DNA from: Prostheceraeus crozeri
Lineage: Eukaryota; Platyhelminthes; Polycladida; Euryleptidae
DNA: 64,000 nt
Assembly (NCBI GenBank): GCA_907163375.1
Contig: CAJQUW010009236.1
Coordinates: forward strand, 186,001-250,000
Direction of reading: 5' to 3'
In this document: one piece after another, positions 12,752 to 24,109 of the stretch
How positions within the stretch are numbered: the first letter of the stretch is position 1
How the letters are laid out: each line of letters starts with the position of its first letter
Program-made: the position numbers and the translations under genes
Notes under the pieces: model-generated
The model's input: only the letters and a program-made list of their open reading frames with translations
Database searches by the model: none
What the model was told of the DNA's origin: nothing

Positions 12752-13548
12752 GAAGGCCCTAGTAGGGGTAAAAAGTGACGTAAAATCCGTAAAAAAAAGA
12801 CCTGAACATCAATGTCAGGAGAAAAGAAAGTCATTTGAGCATCTCTCTCTTGCAGACACTCCCAAACATATCATTAACGCATCTGCTTCCTCATGGTTGT
12901 TGTCTGGAAAAAGGCCCACATCTCTATTGCTTCTCGTGTGGCCTGCCTCTGAGGTGACAATCAGCGTACGAGAATCTTTATTGTAGGCTAGGAATTTCTC
13001 AGCCAGGTATTCTGCCAATTATGCTTTTGTTTGATGTGACAGAAATCGACTCAATGGAACATCGCTAGTACACAGGAATAATTTGAAAAAAATTTAGCTT
13101 AAAGTGGTGATAAATTTTAAGTGATAACATTTTTTAGACCACAGGAAACTTATCTCCGCACAAAACTGAATCTATTGAAATAAAAATTTTCATGTACCGA
13201 CATCTCTTTGAACCCACACTCTACCTGGTGCATACTTATTCTATGGCATGCATTCATTTACCTTCGATTGTCATGCGAAATTTCGCGTATTTTATAGGGG
13301 ATCATGCATGTAGATCAGTATTTGACTGTCCTTGGACTATCTGTTCCTTGCAGCAGAAATTATGGCAGAATTTTGAATAATTCAATCTATGACAGTGTAT
13401 CTTGACATTCCTATAGTTTAGTTAAGAAGGTCTATTACTTGATTTTTGAAACATCTCTGTTGCACCTCGCTATTCGGAGTTACAGTTAGTAAAAAATGAA
13501 GCGCGGATCGCTGTGAAGGATTATAACTGATATTATTCAAAAATATCC

Positions 13549-14371
13549 CTAATCAACGAAGATGATGTTGCAAGATGATAATAGTTTTATGCAAATGAAA
13601 GAGAAGTGCCGTTAAATTATCAGCATTGATGAAATGAACAAGTTGAGAAAATAACCAGCTATGGAGGTTCATAGGAGTAAACCCTTAAACTTCTGATGAT
13701 AGCCGTCGTAAGACAGAACACTCCTTATTCTGAGAGCACATGAAGGGAGGAGTAAGAGGACGTGCATGCATCCCATCTATACGTGCTGAATCAGAAGTGA
13801 TCCTACAGTTACGAATTATCCATTGCGTTGCTTGTAAACAATCATTTTGCATTCATACAGTGTTTCATCTCATCATGATCTCTTACAAAAATGATGAGTT
13901 ATGACGTGATGTATGAAACAGTGATGATAACATGACACAAAAGTGATGTAATTTTACCACTGTCGGGTACTTGTCATGGTCACATTCAGTACATAAATGC
14001 AAATAATCAAAGCTCAAAATGCAGTAAAGCATTCAGATAACAAACAGCACATGAATGATAGAATCATCATTACTTAGATGAGTCACACTGAACTCTCACT
14101 CTGTTGCACCAGGGTCGTGTTATCTGCGTGTACATGTATTGAAAGCATGAAAACGAGCAGAATACATATAGCCGTCTGAGATGTAACTGTGTCGATCCAT
14201 GCACTATTATTGGAACTATATTATTGGAACTATTATTGGCTATTATATGATGACAAAATGAAAAACTCCGTGACTTTTGGCACACACGGTACATTGTTTG
14301 CTTGAAATATCTGCGTGCGGTTTTGTGCAAATCAATATTATCAGCGACACTGTCACGTTTGTACTTGTGAG
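13549..14371. other. No recognised gene
   Basis: AT-rich sequence with a few short chance frames (for example minus 14330-14070). Nothing repeated elsewhere in the window was seen here. Confidence 0.45.
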
Positions 14372-15234
14372 AGCAGTGGGGTACTTATGGGTTATCTCAC
14401 CCCCCACACGTTTTCAAATTTGTCTAAAACTCATACAATGAATAAATCGTCACAAAACTTTATGTACACGTCAGTGAGGATATTTTCTCCCTATATGGTC
14501 TACCTGGTCTATTTCTACCTAGTGGTCTCCATGGCACAGTGGTTAAGTGCTTAGCCTAGCGATCTTATGGTCCAGAGGTCGAGCCCCGAAGGTGTCATTG
14601 GAAGTCGGCAGGTAGGGCATCCGGACAAAAAGTACTACAACGCTCCATAAGTCTGACTATGTCAGCACCGTCCAAGCCCCAAGTATGAGGAGTAGTGACG
14701 TAAAGCTTCATATACCAAAATTTGTGCAAATCAAACAAGTACTTTTTCAATTAGGGGCGATAACTTGAAGTGAAGCGATGCCTGCAACTTGATTTGACTT
14801 CTTCTGACCTCATCAGCTGAGCAGAAAGCACTTGAGGTCAACAAAGTCATTTCTCGACAACTCGTGAAATGATGATGACCAGGCCACATCTCCTAGACTA
14901 ACATTCATAATTTAAAAAAGGTGTGACAAGGTAGTGGTCGTGGGAAGATTTCAAATAGCAGTGGATGAGACGAAGAGGGAGCGAGAACAATGCACGCACG
15001 AGCAACAATAGCGCGTCGAACAGACGAAGTGAGATCAGGCTGTTGATATCGCCACACTTCACGTTATCGTCTCCGATGCAAGAAGCATTTGTCCGATCTG
15101 CATAAATGTTTGCATGTGGGTAGAGAATATACTCAAGAACGTCTACCTGAAGTTTGATGACGATTGATTCACTTACGCAGATTTTAGACAAATTTGAAGA
15201 CCTGAGGGAGATAACCCTTAAGAACCAGCAGTGG
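14372..15234. mobile_element. MITE with 8-bp TSD (GGTACTTATGGG family), copy 1
   Basis: The element runs 14380-15226 and is flanked by a perfect 8-bp target duplication AGCAGTGG at 14372-14379 and 15227-15234. Termini are GGTACTTATGGGTTATCTC and, reversed, GGTTCTTAAGGGTTATCTC; both lead on to TTCAAATTTGTCTAAAA, so the inverted repeats are about 45 bp. It is homologous along its length to 38805-39391 apart from a SINE inserted at about 14500-14712. An 8-bp duplication fits hAT or Merlin; the GG start is closer to Merlin, but the class is not settled. No transposase frame remains. Confidence 0.85.
14500..14712 (+). mobile_element. tRNA-derived SINE, uninterrupted copy
   Basis: Contains the A box TGGCACAGTGG at about 14531-14541, the B-box-like AGGTCGAGCCC at about 14576-14586, then CATTGGAAGTCGGCAGG, GGGCATCCGGAC and the tail GTGACGTAAA. 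It interrupts the surrounding MITE between sequence that is contiguous in the copy at 38.9 kb. Edges are approximate; a short ATAT-type duplication may flank it. This copy defines the family used to recognise the split copy at 10.9-12.8 kb. Confidence 0.8.
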
Positions 15235-16790
15235 TCACCCTGACAGGTTGAACCTGTACATTGGGGTGTAAACCAATTTTAGGAAAGGGGCTTAATTTGG
15301 AAATTATGGTGAGGAATGAAGGCCAAATTCCCGATCTGAAACCAATTTGCAGGTTCTTGCGCAGACTAGCTGAATGGTCCCACAGAAAGTCAGATTATCA
15401 GCTTCAACTTGGTTAAGAAAAGTGCAGAAGCCACACCTACCTAATTTACAGAACTGATATACTGTTCTATGAAAGGGGGGGCAAACAGTGGTGAGTAAAT
15501 TTGTCTGTAAGAAAATGACAACACAGCGATCAGAGGTAGTGGGAAAGGAGAAGCAAAGGTATGTGAAAAACTAGTTGTGTTTGAAGTGAGACACATGTAG
15601 GCTAAAGGAGATATTCAATAACCGTTGCTCAGTTGCATGATCAGGTTGTTGTGAGAAACCGCAAAATTCTCAGCTGCCTGACGGGACAGGTCTGTGGTAC
15701 GCAAGTCGACATTGTGAACGATAAAATCCCCGAAGATGTTTTTAGAGGAGAATCGATCTTCTTACACAGAACACTGAATGATTGTGATACACTTCATCTA
15801 CAGGTCGCTTCATAAATGTCAATGTCCAGAGGCAGAGGAGATTGGAGTCCCTGACAAAGCTCAAAGACATCATAGCCTGATGTCTATGCATTATTATTGA
15901 GTTAATTTAAGTCTTTAACTATCTATGGATGCATGATACTCTTGAGCAAATATCATCCACCTGTCGACAAAAAGACTGTCGATCAAATGACCCCGTCGAT
16001 GAGGTGAACCACCACTCACGGAATATATCGGCATTGGCTAATGAAAAGTGGTATAGGAAAAATATATTTGTAATGGCGCGATGACACCCATATCTTAGAT
16101 CCTCTGAGTTGCGAAGCATTCTCAAGGGAAGGGCCTGTGTTGGAAGACTCCAAGACCAAGAGAATGCGCCTTATCCACCAGGTAAAAAGTGCATTCATCA
16201 GCAGCAACATCGCTAGATGTTGCACTGCTATCCAATCTAGTATTAGACAGCGCCGGAAAATCTTGATTTTTTACTCATCTCTGCCCCACCCAATGCACGA
16301 AGCCATTCCAGGGGAGGTTTAGCTTTCACACACTCGCATTCTCACCAAGTTAGAGTTAGTGACCTCTGGTGAAAGCCATGGAACCTCCCTAGGCGGACAG
16401 ACGAGAACCCTGGACTTTCTGCACTTCCGTAGCCCCCATCCATGGCTGAAAACAGATGAAAATAATATTTGCACTTCGCTTCACAATTCAGCAAAATCCG
16501 TTTTTTCCCACTCGCCCATTTTTCCCATGGGATGCCAACCCTGCTCGAACTAACTGACGCCCGTATACTGTGAACACGTTGTACCTGTCACATCTCAACC
16601 GGTAACATGAAGAAGTGTAGAGGGGAACACTCAGGATGAAGTTCTATCACGTTGGAACCAGAAAGTGCCAGACAATCGGGGACTTTCAAATCTGGGCATT
16701 CAGGGATGGTGATAGTTGGGACGGACGAATCCTATCAAGCATTTCAATAAACGAACGTGAGATCAAAAAGAAACAAGAAATTCAAACAGA
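15235..16790. other. No recognised gene
   Basis: Several short open frames on both strands (15633-15815, 16137-16322, 16359-16553) without motifs, splice evidence or repeat homology. Treated as non-coding. Confidence 0.4.
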
Positions 16791-16814
16791 GTTATCTGTT
16801 AACGCAGTAATACT

Positions 16815-16955
16815 GTTGAAGAAGAAGAAAGAAGAAGTAGAGCTAGAGGAAGAAGATGATGAAGAAAAAGAAAAAGGAGAAGAAGAGGAAGAAGGAAGAA
16901 GGAAAAGAGAAAGAAGAATGAAAAGAAGAAGAGAAGGAGAAGAGAAAGAGTAGTT
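16815..16955 (+). repeat. Purine-only low-complexity tract
   Basis: About 140 bp almost entirely A and G (GAAGAAGAAA, GAGGAAGAAG and similar). It happens to read as a Lys/Glu/Arg-rich frame (16636-16953), but the composition explains that; I do not call a protein. Polypurine tracts of this length can form triplex or other non-B DNA. Confidence 0.75.
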
Positions 16956-17274
16956 GATATGAAAGACACAATCTGAAGTACGTAATTAGTCCAAGTAAGT
17001 TTGATTAATAATACTTGTAATAGTCGCAATACTTGTAATGAAGAATGGATAAATCGTTCCGACCTTTCAGCTCTAAGAGGACACAGATTATGGAGAGGGT
17101 GGTTGGGATTGCCTGAAACTTTCAACATGAAATGCTTTGGAAGAGCATGTTAACATGAAACGTTTAGATGCGCTTAATCTACGACTTCTCAAGTCAGCAA
17201 AATAGTCACATTAACAATTCTATTCACATATGAGAGGTCATCCCGTGGCAAAATCAAGTCCAAAATGAGGAGCA

Positions 17275-18245
17275 ATGAGTCATCAGGATGACTCAGCCCC
17301 CCCCCCTCTGGAAGGAAGGAAGATAGGGAGGTGGCCAAGGATGTGCTGGGAGGAATGGGTCCGAGAGGAGATAACTGTTCCCTAGCCCCCCCTCTGGAAG
17401 GAAGGAAGGAAAGAAATCGACAAGGGGTGGAATGTGGGAAGGATAGATTTGGAAAAAGGCAGGTGTTGGTGGTTTTGGGAATAGAAAAGTCGTTTTTCGG
17501 GTTGAAGGAGGCTTCGGATGGGAAAACGGAGGCCAGATTCGGAATCTACGTGAAATTTTGGGTTAGGAAGGTTGTTTCCAGCGACATCGGAGAGAAAAAA
17601 TTTTGAGGACGTCCCCCCCCCCCCTCGGCAGCGATCTTCCAACTTTGGTTCTAGAGATGGTAGAAAGTCGTGTGATAGCTCATTTGAAAGCTAAGAATGA
17701 GAAAAATGCAGTGGAAAGCTCGGTTTGGTCCTATTTTCCTGGGTTTAGAGAGGAAAATGGCAGGAAAACGTCAGAGTTGGAAAAAGGCAGGTTTTGATGG
17801 TTTTGGGATGAGAAAGTCCATTTTTCGACATGAAGGAGGTCTCGGATGGGAAAACGGAGTGCAAATTCGGACGTTTTGGCCAATTTTGGGTCTTGTTTTC
17901 AGCTCAATCGGAGAGAAAAAGTTCTGACCTCCCTCCTCTGGAACGAGACTTCCAACTTTGGTTCCAGAGATCGTAGAAAGTCGTGCAATAGCTCGTTTGA
18001 AAGCTAAGGGTGAGACAAATTCAGTGGAAGAAACGGCTTGTTCATACCTGCCTTCGTTTAGATGTGAGACACCATTTAAAATTTGAGACATTGACGAAAA
18101 AATGAGTTAGAATTTTTATGAAAATCGCTCTATCGGGTGAACGAAGCCTCGAACGGTAAAACAGAGACCAGATTTGGAATCAGCGTACCATTCTGCATCA
18201 AGAGGGTGAGTTTCAAGTCAATCGGAGCACTAGAACCGGAGATAG
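17275..18245. repeat. Diverged tandem repeat, about 310-328 bp period
   Basis: Matching landmarks recur: GATGGGAAAACGGAG-type words at about 17514, 17842 and 18152; CCAACTTTGGTT at 17639 and 17949; AGCTCRTTTGAAAGCTAAG at about 17680 and 17990; AATCGGAGAGAAAAA at about 17587 and 17907. Runs of C (up to 13) follow AAAATTTTGAGGACGT at about 17615. Frames here are open for 60-110 codons in several phases, as expected of stop-poor repeat sequence; no protein family recognised. Confidence 0.7.
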
Positions 18246-18499
18246 ACGTGTTTAAAGATTTGGATGATGGATATTACGTCATCAGCTGATCGCCACTATG
18301 TAAGTGGAAACTCTACTCAGTTCTCCCCGTGACTGGGTTGGGGTAGGTGAACTCCGGTTCGATCGCTATTGATCAGACCTATAGTGAGAGACTACTTATA
18401 AAATTTCATAAGTAGTGCTAAAAAGTTGAAAAATTTAAATTCACTATTTTTGGAGGTTTTCTGGGGTTTTCGACCCTGCTGAAGTCAATGAAGGCATGG

Positions 18500-19150
18500 T
18501 TAAGTATGTACGAGCGAGTCTTCTCATGTCTTTAACATGATACAAGCGAGCAAGTCATGGAGAGTTTTGCTGTAATATTCCACTGACAGGGTGTTCCGTC
18601 GGGACGGCGGATGATGCCGTAGTGATAAGTGTGGCAAGGGAGTCTGTCATATTTTAGACCGAAACCGCTGTGGCAACTCATGTTGGGCATTTGACACACT
18701 TCTGAACGTAGCACTTTGAACGCGAATCGGTTGAGTCTTAGCTATCTTTTCATGGGTGGCATCTAAACATCTCCATTGCAAAACGCTTGTAAATCACGGC
18801 TTGCTATCAAGCTGATCAAAGTCTGCCAACCTCTTGTAAATAACTCCACCAGTTTCCATGTCTGGCTATCAAGTCATTGACGGTGCAAGTCACGGAGATT
18901 TTCGGTGTCATACTTCCTGTTGGTGGGCGTTCTTTCGAGACAGCGGTGAAGTCCGTAGCGATGAGTACTGCACGGGACGTGGACAATGGTAATCCTTGTG
19001 AAACCTCTCTGCGTCATGTTTCCAAGTGGTTGCCTTTCGTCTCAACGTTGTACTCTGACCGCCAGGGCGACATTTAGCTATCTGCCACAGGTTACCTCAT
19101 AAAATCTCCATTGCACTTGTCTCCCGACAGTTGGCCATACATGGGAGAAT
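18500..19150. repeat. Diverged tandem duplication, about 345 bp
   Basis: 18550-18800 and 18885-19130 align in direct orientation. Shared words include CAAGTCAYGGAGA, GTAGYGATRAGT, TTAGCTATCT and ATCTCCATTGCA. Each unit also shows TGGCTATCAAG/TGCTATCAAG near its junction. No coding support. Confidence 0.6.
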
Positions 19151-22100
19151 GAACCATGCGTTCTGCTTGTCTCTATCACGGAGACGAAATGATGAATGGA
19201 ATGAAAGGGTCACTCATGCACCACATGCAACACATCACAGACTTCTCTCTTCGCTAGTAAACAAGCTCTTGTCAGTGTAGTAAAAAAAACTTTATCATGT
19301 TGGACAAAAGGTTTTACTGCAACACAGGTTGACGTATAGTTAGATAGTTTGATCATAACGTTTTATGAAACACAAATGTCATAAAATGTAAGCGTTAGTG
19401 TAGTCAAATAGTTTTACCGTGACACACGTTTGAGAAAGTAAAGTTTGATCATCGAAGTTTATTCGTGAGTGTCGTCAGAAAGTGTATCATGGTTTGCAAA
19501 AGCCACGTTTAGTGTAGTCAAATAGTTTTACCGCGACGCACGTTTGTGAAAGTAAAGTTTGATCATTGAAATTTTATGACTGACCGAACTCATTACAGCA
19601 CTAAAAAGTTTTATCGAAAATGTTTTACTGCACAGTGTAGATTGTCTTGTAACTTACCTTCACAGTGTTAGAAAGTTTTATTGGATACAGTTGCCAAATG
19701 TTCCCTTATTAGAAAATTCAAACTCCATGACTGTTAGATTGCTGAATACTTCATCAGGTTCACAAAAAGCAGTTTTCTACTGCAGTGAGACTGAGAGTCC
19801 ATAATCCAAGGGTAGGCTCCTCTTCGGTTGGATTTAGGGTTTTATATCACATGCGTTAACCGTTCGTGTAGAATACGTGAAGCACATGTTCGCTTAAAAG
19901 TCTAAACGCAAATGTTGAAATAAGTTTTGTAAGAAGTCTTTGACAGGCTGTTGTGAAACTTAGCGAACGTTGAAAAAGTTTTATAAAATGTTTCTGCAGT
20001 CACACTCGTTAGCGTACCAGCTTTACTAAATGTGTTGTTTGCCTTTATCAAATTGAATGCGTGTGTAGACTGTTTTGTAAATAAAGACAGTGTTAAACTT
20101 GTTTGCACTCTGCATCGAAAGCATACAAGTATACACATAACAACCTGTAACGTTGTAAGTCGAATGCATATGAGTTAGGAAACACTCAAAGCATGTGTGA
20201 GATAAAAATCAACCTGCTAGATTAAGTGAAACACAAAAGTGTCACAACTATTTTACGGGAAATAAAGGAGAACTGTGTAGCGAGAACGTTTACACTCATC
20301 ATAGACAGATGAACATATAGTCTAACTTTCTGACATTCAAATGAAATTCTCAAACATGAACCGCGGTGTAAGAAACTTTATGACAACAACTTCATGTTGG
20401 TAAAACTTTCATAGATTGCAGTCGCGTTTAAAGTTGATATAAAAACCTGTAAAAACTCATAAGTCTGAGATGCAGTTCAACGACTCGACCATTGAACTAA
20501 CAAAATGAACAAGTCTGTGTAGAGGACCATAACACGCTCATTAGTAGGAAACAGCAAAGCATGCAATGTCATTGAATGATCAAGACTGAGTGACACGTCA
20601 GTGGAATTATTTCATGAGTATGAAACAGCGAACATTACATTATGACTGTCCATGAGCATTAAAGGTTAGAATCAAAGTTTGCTTTTCATGTGCTTGACAA
20701 ATGAATGCGTGACTCATTTCTAAACGAATCGTGCGTTGCTTGTAGAATCAACATTGAAACCTGCATTAAGTGATTTTCTGTGCGAATGCAGACGATGTGA
20801 AAATGACACACGGATTGACATTTAACATTGCTTGCAATATTCAACACGCTGCCATTCAAAAGCAACTAAAAAGGTTATCATAAAACCTATCAGTGAAACA
20901 GATGTTCCCCTCCTGTGCACACAAAGAATCACGAGTGCACTCTGTCGCCTGTTTGTCGTGCTAGCCCCTCAGCAGATAGAGTAGAACACAAAGATGAATG
21001 ATAACGCTCTCTCTCTGGCACCCGTCTGTCACATTAAACAGAGATCTATCGCATCTGTCCCACGAGCAAGGATTCAGGAACGTATCGTCATCTCAGAACT
21101 CCCACCTAGCTGATTCCCACACAACTCATTGCTATCGCGCCGGAGAGATCATCGTGGGCGACTGAAAGGATTCTCACGTTGACAATTCGTTACTGTACAC
21201 TCCGCGCGCGCAAGAAACCATTTGCTGCTAAAGCATGGACATAGTCGATTTGTTCAAGGCTTCAATGCCTTGCTAGCCGGTTACAAAAATTGTTGGTGAA
21301 ATATAAGGGAAATGTTTACACTCATTCATGAAATACAAGTCGTTTGATGCAATGTCGTTCGATATAGCTTTCTTTGACATGAGCCGAGCCCTTGAGCTCC
21401 GCTGTGGATGCAGAGTGAAGATGGAGAAAGTCTTTCTCCTGGCTGCTTTGCAGACAGAGAAAGGCGAAGCAATTCGCTGCCCCGTCCACCTCATTCCACA
21501 TAAGCTTGTGGAAAACCCTTTGTTTAGGGATATGGCGCTAGAATATCTGGCGTTGCTGAGAACTCAGCGTCCGAAATACTTCGAGTAATCTAAGTATTTC
21601 ATCGGTCCTGCCGAGGGCCCGGTCACCAATTCGTTGGAGGCCACCCTATTAACAAAGAAAAGTTACAGACTATGCCACACGCAAACACTAGATTCAAGGA
21701 TCTCTATCTTTCTTACAAAATGAAGAGGCTCTTATTAAATTCATCTGATGAGAAAGCAACTTCATGACAAGTGTTAAACTTGTCCAACACACATCTTCAA
21801 AGTCCTAACTGCCATGAAATCATCATGTTTAAAGTTTTAAAGCCCCTATGATAAGTAGCAAGGATCTTTTACATGATGTAAAATATAAACGTGTGTAGAG
21901 AGAGAGGATAAGGTCTGAAGTCATGAATTTATTTCTTCACCACCCCTCAAATGGAAATAGTAAGGGTGGTGGAAGAATCATCAGAGCAACATGTTCTATA
22001 GTAATGCAGGCAATGACAGTCACGATTGGATTTAGAGATTTAGCGTTTTATATAACATACATCAATGATAACTGTTGTTGTAGAGTGTATACATGCATTT

Positions 22101-22531
22101 ACTAACTTAACCATTGGTGAATGACATAGCTAAATTGCTAAAGTCCATCATCTAAGGGGTAGGGTTACCTACCGTTGGATCTAGGGTTTTGGATAACAGA
22201 AATGAACGATCTCTTTTAGTGTAGAATACGTGATGCATATGTCCGCTTTATAAAATGACTGTGAAGGCAAGACTCAATTTCATGATGAAAAGAGAGATTT
22301 CATATCGTTGATGAGAGATAGTTACATACTAATTATGTTATACACTTTACATTTGATGTGGTCAGCTGAAAGGTGATTGATGCATGTTCAATAGAAGAGT
22401 TGTATGTATCTTAGTGATTGGAATCATAAGTGTGTAAAGAGTTGATGAGGAAAATATATAATAGTCAACGCATGAAAGTTCCTTGTTATCCAAGCTAGGA
22501 ATATATGAACATCATTCATCAGTCAGTGTTG
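19151..22531. repeat. Iterated non-coding repeat region, left part
   Basis: Rich in recurring short phrases rather than genes: TAGTCAAATAGTTTTACCG (about 19400 and 19515), GTAAAGTTTGATCAT (about 19440 and 19553), and TTTAGGGTTTTATAT followed within 40 bases by GTAGAATACGTGA (about 19845 and again near 22185-22230). A phrase with GTTTACACTCAT occurs near 20290 and 21315. The same motifs resume beyond the mariner at 24.1 kb, so the transposon split one larger repeat region. One isolated frame is listed separately at 21328-21588. Confidence 0.55.
21328..21588 (+). CDS. Small unrecognised ORF, 86 aa
   Basis: An ATG frame of 86 codons with balanced amino-acid composition, unlike the AT-rich chance frames around it. 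It has CGC near residue 27, a helical-looking middle (FLLAALQTEKGEAIRCPVH) and a C-terminal segment with PLFRDMALEYLALLRTQRP. No family recognised. It lies in the iterated repeat region and may be a remnant of the coding part of whatever element that region derives from; a 3' or single exon is also possible. The stop is at 21586-21588. The GC-richer stretch continues past the stop to about 21655 (GCCGAGGGCCCGGTCACC). Confidence 0.35.
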   Translation: MKYKSFDAMSFDIAFFDMSRALELRCGCRVKMEKVFLLAALQTEKGEAIRCPVHLIPHKLVENPLFRDMALEYLALLRTQRPKYFE

Positions 22532-24109
22532 TACAGGGTGGGGAACTTCCTTATTTGAAACATATATTATAACAAAAGTAATGAACAAATAGAAATGAAT
22601 TTTGTAGTAGTATGATCAAGAAGAAGTAAATTTTACAACTTTCCTGTTTTAAAGATGATATCAGGCAGATGACGTCCGCTATTGTCAATACATTGTGACA
22701 ATCGTTTCCGGAAATTGGTGTCGACTCTTTCCAGCATCTCAATAGGAATGTTGGCGACGGCTTCACGAATGTTACTCTTGAGATGGTTCAGGTTGTTTGG
22801 TCTGTCTTGGTACACGATGGACTTCAAATATCCCCACAAAAAATAATCACAAGGCGCAAGATCAGGGGACCTGGCAGGCCACTGAACATCGCCCCTCAAA
22901 GAAATCACGTGCTCAGGAAAGGCTTCATTCAAAAAAGCCATGGACGCTCTTGATGTATGCGCAGTTGCACCATCTTGCTGGAACCAAACATCGTCCAAGC
23001 CCATCTCGTTCAGTTCTGGCAAGAAAAACTCCTTTAACATCTTAACGTAACGCTGAGATGTCACCGAAACAGCTATCTCCTTTTCTTCGAAGAACCAGGG
23101 ACCGATTATTCCAACTCGGGATACTGCACACCAAACAGTCACACTTTCAGAGTGTAGAGGTCGTTGATGAAGCTCTCTTGGGTTTTCAGCGCTCGAATAT
23201 CGCATATTCTGCTTGTTTACAGCCCCAGAAAGATGAAAATGTGCCTCATCGCTGAAGAACACAAGCGTGTCATCAGGTAAGTCGAGAAGTGCCCTACACG
23301 CAGCCTCGCCAGCATCGAAGTCCCGAGGAAACGGTTTCTGGACGACCGCTAGCTTGTATGGATGGAATTTCAATTCCTCATGAAGGATCCGTCTTACAGA
23401 ACGAGATGATATCCCAAGAGCCGATGCATGCTTGCGGGCAGATCGTCGGGGAGACCTCAAGATGGAATCCCGCACCGCTTCGATGTTCTGCGGAGACCTT
23501 GCAGTCCTTGGAAGACCAGGCTTCTTCTTCTTCACATTTCCAGTTTCTCTAAAGTTTTTCACCCACAAAACGATTGACCTTCGTTCTGGAACACGGCACG
23601 AGGTGCAACATTAAAGTGCCGACGAAATGCATACTGTGCGGCGATGACTGACTCCCCACATGAAAAATATGCCTCAACCGCAAAAGCACGTTCGGCGTTC
23701 GTCCATTCCATGACTATTGCAAAGGAAAAGAAATAATCTGAGACTAAAATTTATTGCTTAACCCTTGAGGCGCCGATTAATGCGAATTTTACCGCACACA
23801 CATGCCGTGATGGCGTCAGGTTGCACTTTGAGTGAGCGTTTTGACTGCAGCTCTGTTATGCTGTTAGGGTGGCTGGAGATCAAGTTTCATTGTTTTGATC
23901 ACAATGCGCATTTCAGCGTCTGATGTGTTCGGAGGGAGCGTTTTGACTACAGCTGTGTTATGCTGCTAGGGTGTATGGAGATCAAGTTTCATTGTTAACA
24001 AAAGTTTACAGTACGTTCTCTCGATTAAACCGCTTCTCAAAGTTATCGGAGCAAATCACACTTCAGGAAGACGAATTCAAATAAGGAAGTTGCTCAGCCC
24101 CACCATGTA
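22532..24109. mobile_element. Tc1/mariner element, DD41D type
   Basis: The element spans 22534-24107 between TA dinucleotides at 22532-22533 and 24108-24109. Left terminus CAGGGTGGGGAACTTCC and right terminus, reversed, CATGGTGGGGCTGAGCAACT both reach AACTTCCTTATTTGAA, so the inverted repeats are about 28-33 bp. It carries one transposase gene on the minus strand and a 5' region with an internal direct duplication of about 65 bp (23831-23905 and 23936-23999, both with GAGCGTTTTGACT and GGAGATCAAGTTTCATTGTT). It interrupts the iterated repeat region and is the best preserved transposon here. Confidence 0.92.
22633..23711 (-). pseudogene. Mariner DD41D transposase, one frameshift
   Basis: The long frame (23568-22633) gives 311 residues of cut-and-paste transposase. 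A helix-turn-helix with RRSARKHASALGISSRSVRR is near residues 41-60. Catalytic aspartates are D107 in FFSDEAHF, D199 in FQQDGATAHTS and D241 in SPDLAPCDYFLWG; 41 residues separate the last two, placing it in the DD41D group (rosa/Visitor-like) rather than classic DD34D mariner. The ATG at 23711-23709 opens a matching N-terminal segment (MEWTNAERAF) in another frame that meets the long frame near 23580, so a single small indel breaks an otherwise complete gene of about 360 codons. All three catalytic residues survive, so decay is recent. Confidence 0.9.

Larger units (their letters stand above)
10908..12796 (+). mobile_element. tRNA-derived SINE, split by another insertion
   Basis: The head lies at 10908-11081. 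A polymerase III A box (TGGCACAGTGG) is at about 10921-10931, and a B-box-like AGGTCGAACCC follows about 45 bp later. The tail, with GTGACGTAAAATCC and an A-run, is at 12752-12796. The same head, body (CATTGGAAGTCGGCAGG, GGGCATCCGGAC) and tail (GTGACGTAAA) are contiguous in the copy at 14.5-14.7 kb, which shows that 11082-12745 is foreign. The SINE inserted into the CXC-gene copy with a short AAGA duplication. Confidence 0.82.
10866..13548 (-). pseudogene. Second, interrupted copy of CXC-gene segment
   Basis: Matches 836-1621 at 10866-10907 and again from 12801 to 13545. The HEEAD block on the minus strand (13018-12815) is intact as a frame and differs from the first copy by single substitutions. 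The two parts are separated by a SINE, itself interrupted, with AAGA repeated at 10904-10907 and 12797-12800. The copy ends near 13548, so it is a fragment without the N-terminal or CXC regions. Confidence 0.8.

Noticed and set aside
16636..16953. 105-codon frame with a Lys/Glu-rich tail
   Set aside because: The tail is translated purine-only low-complexity DNA and the N-terminal half has no motif or splice support.
22797..23614. Plus-strand frames opposite the mariner transposase
   Set aside because: They are shadows of the minus-strand transposase; no independent motif.
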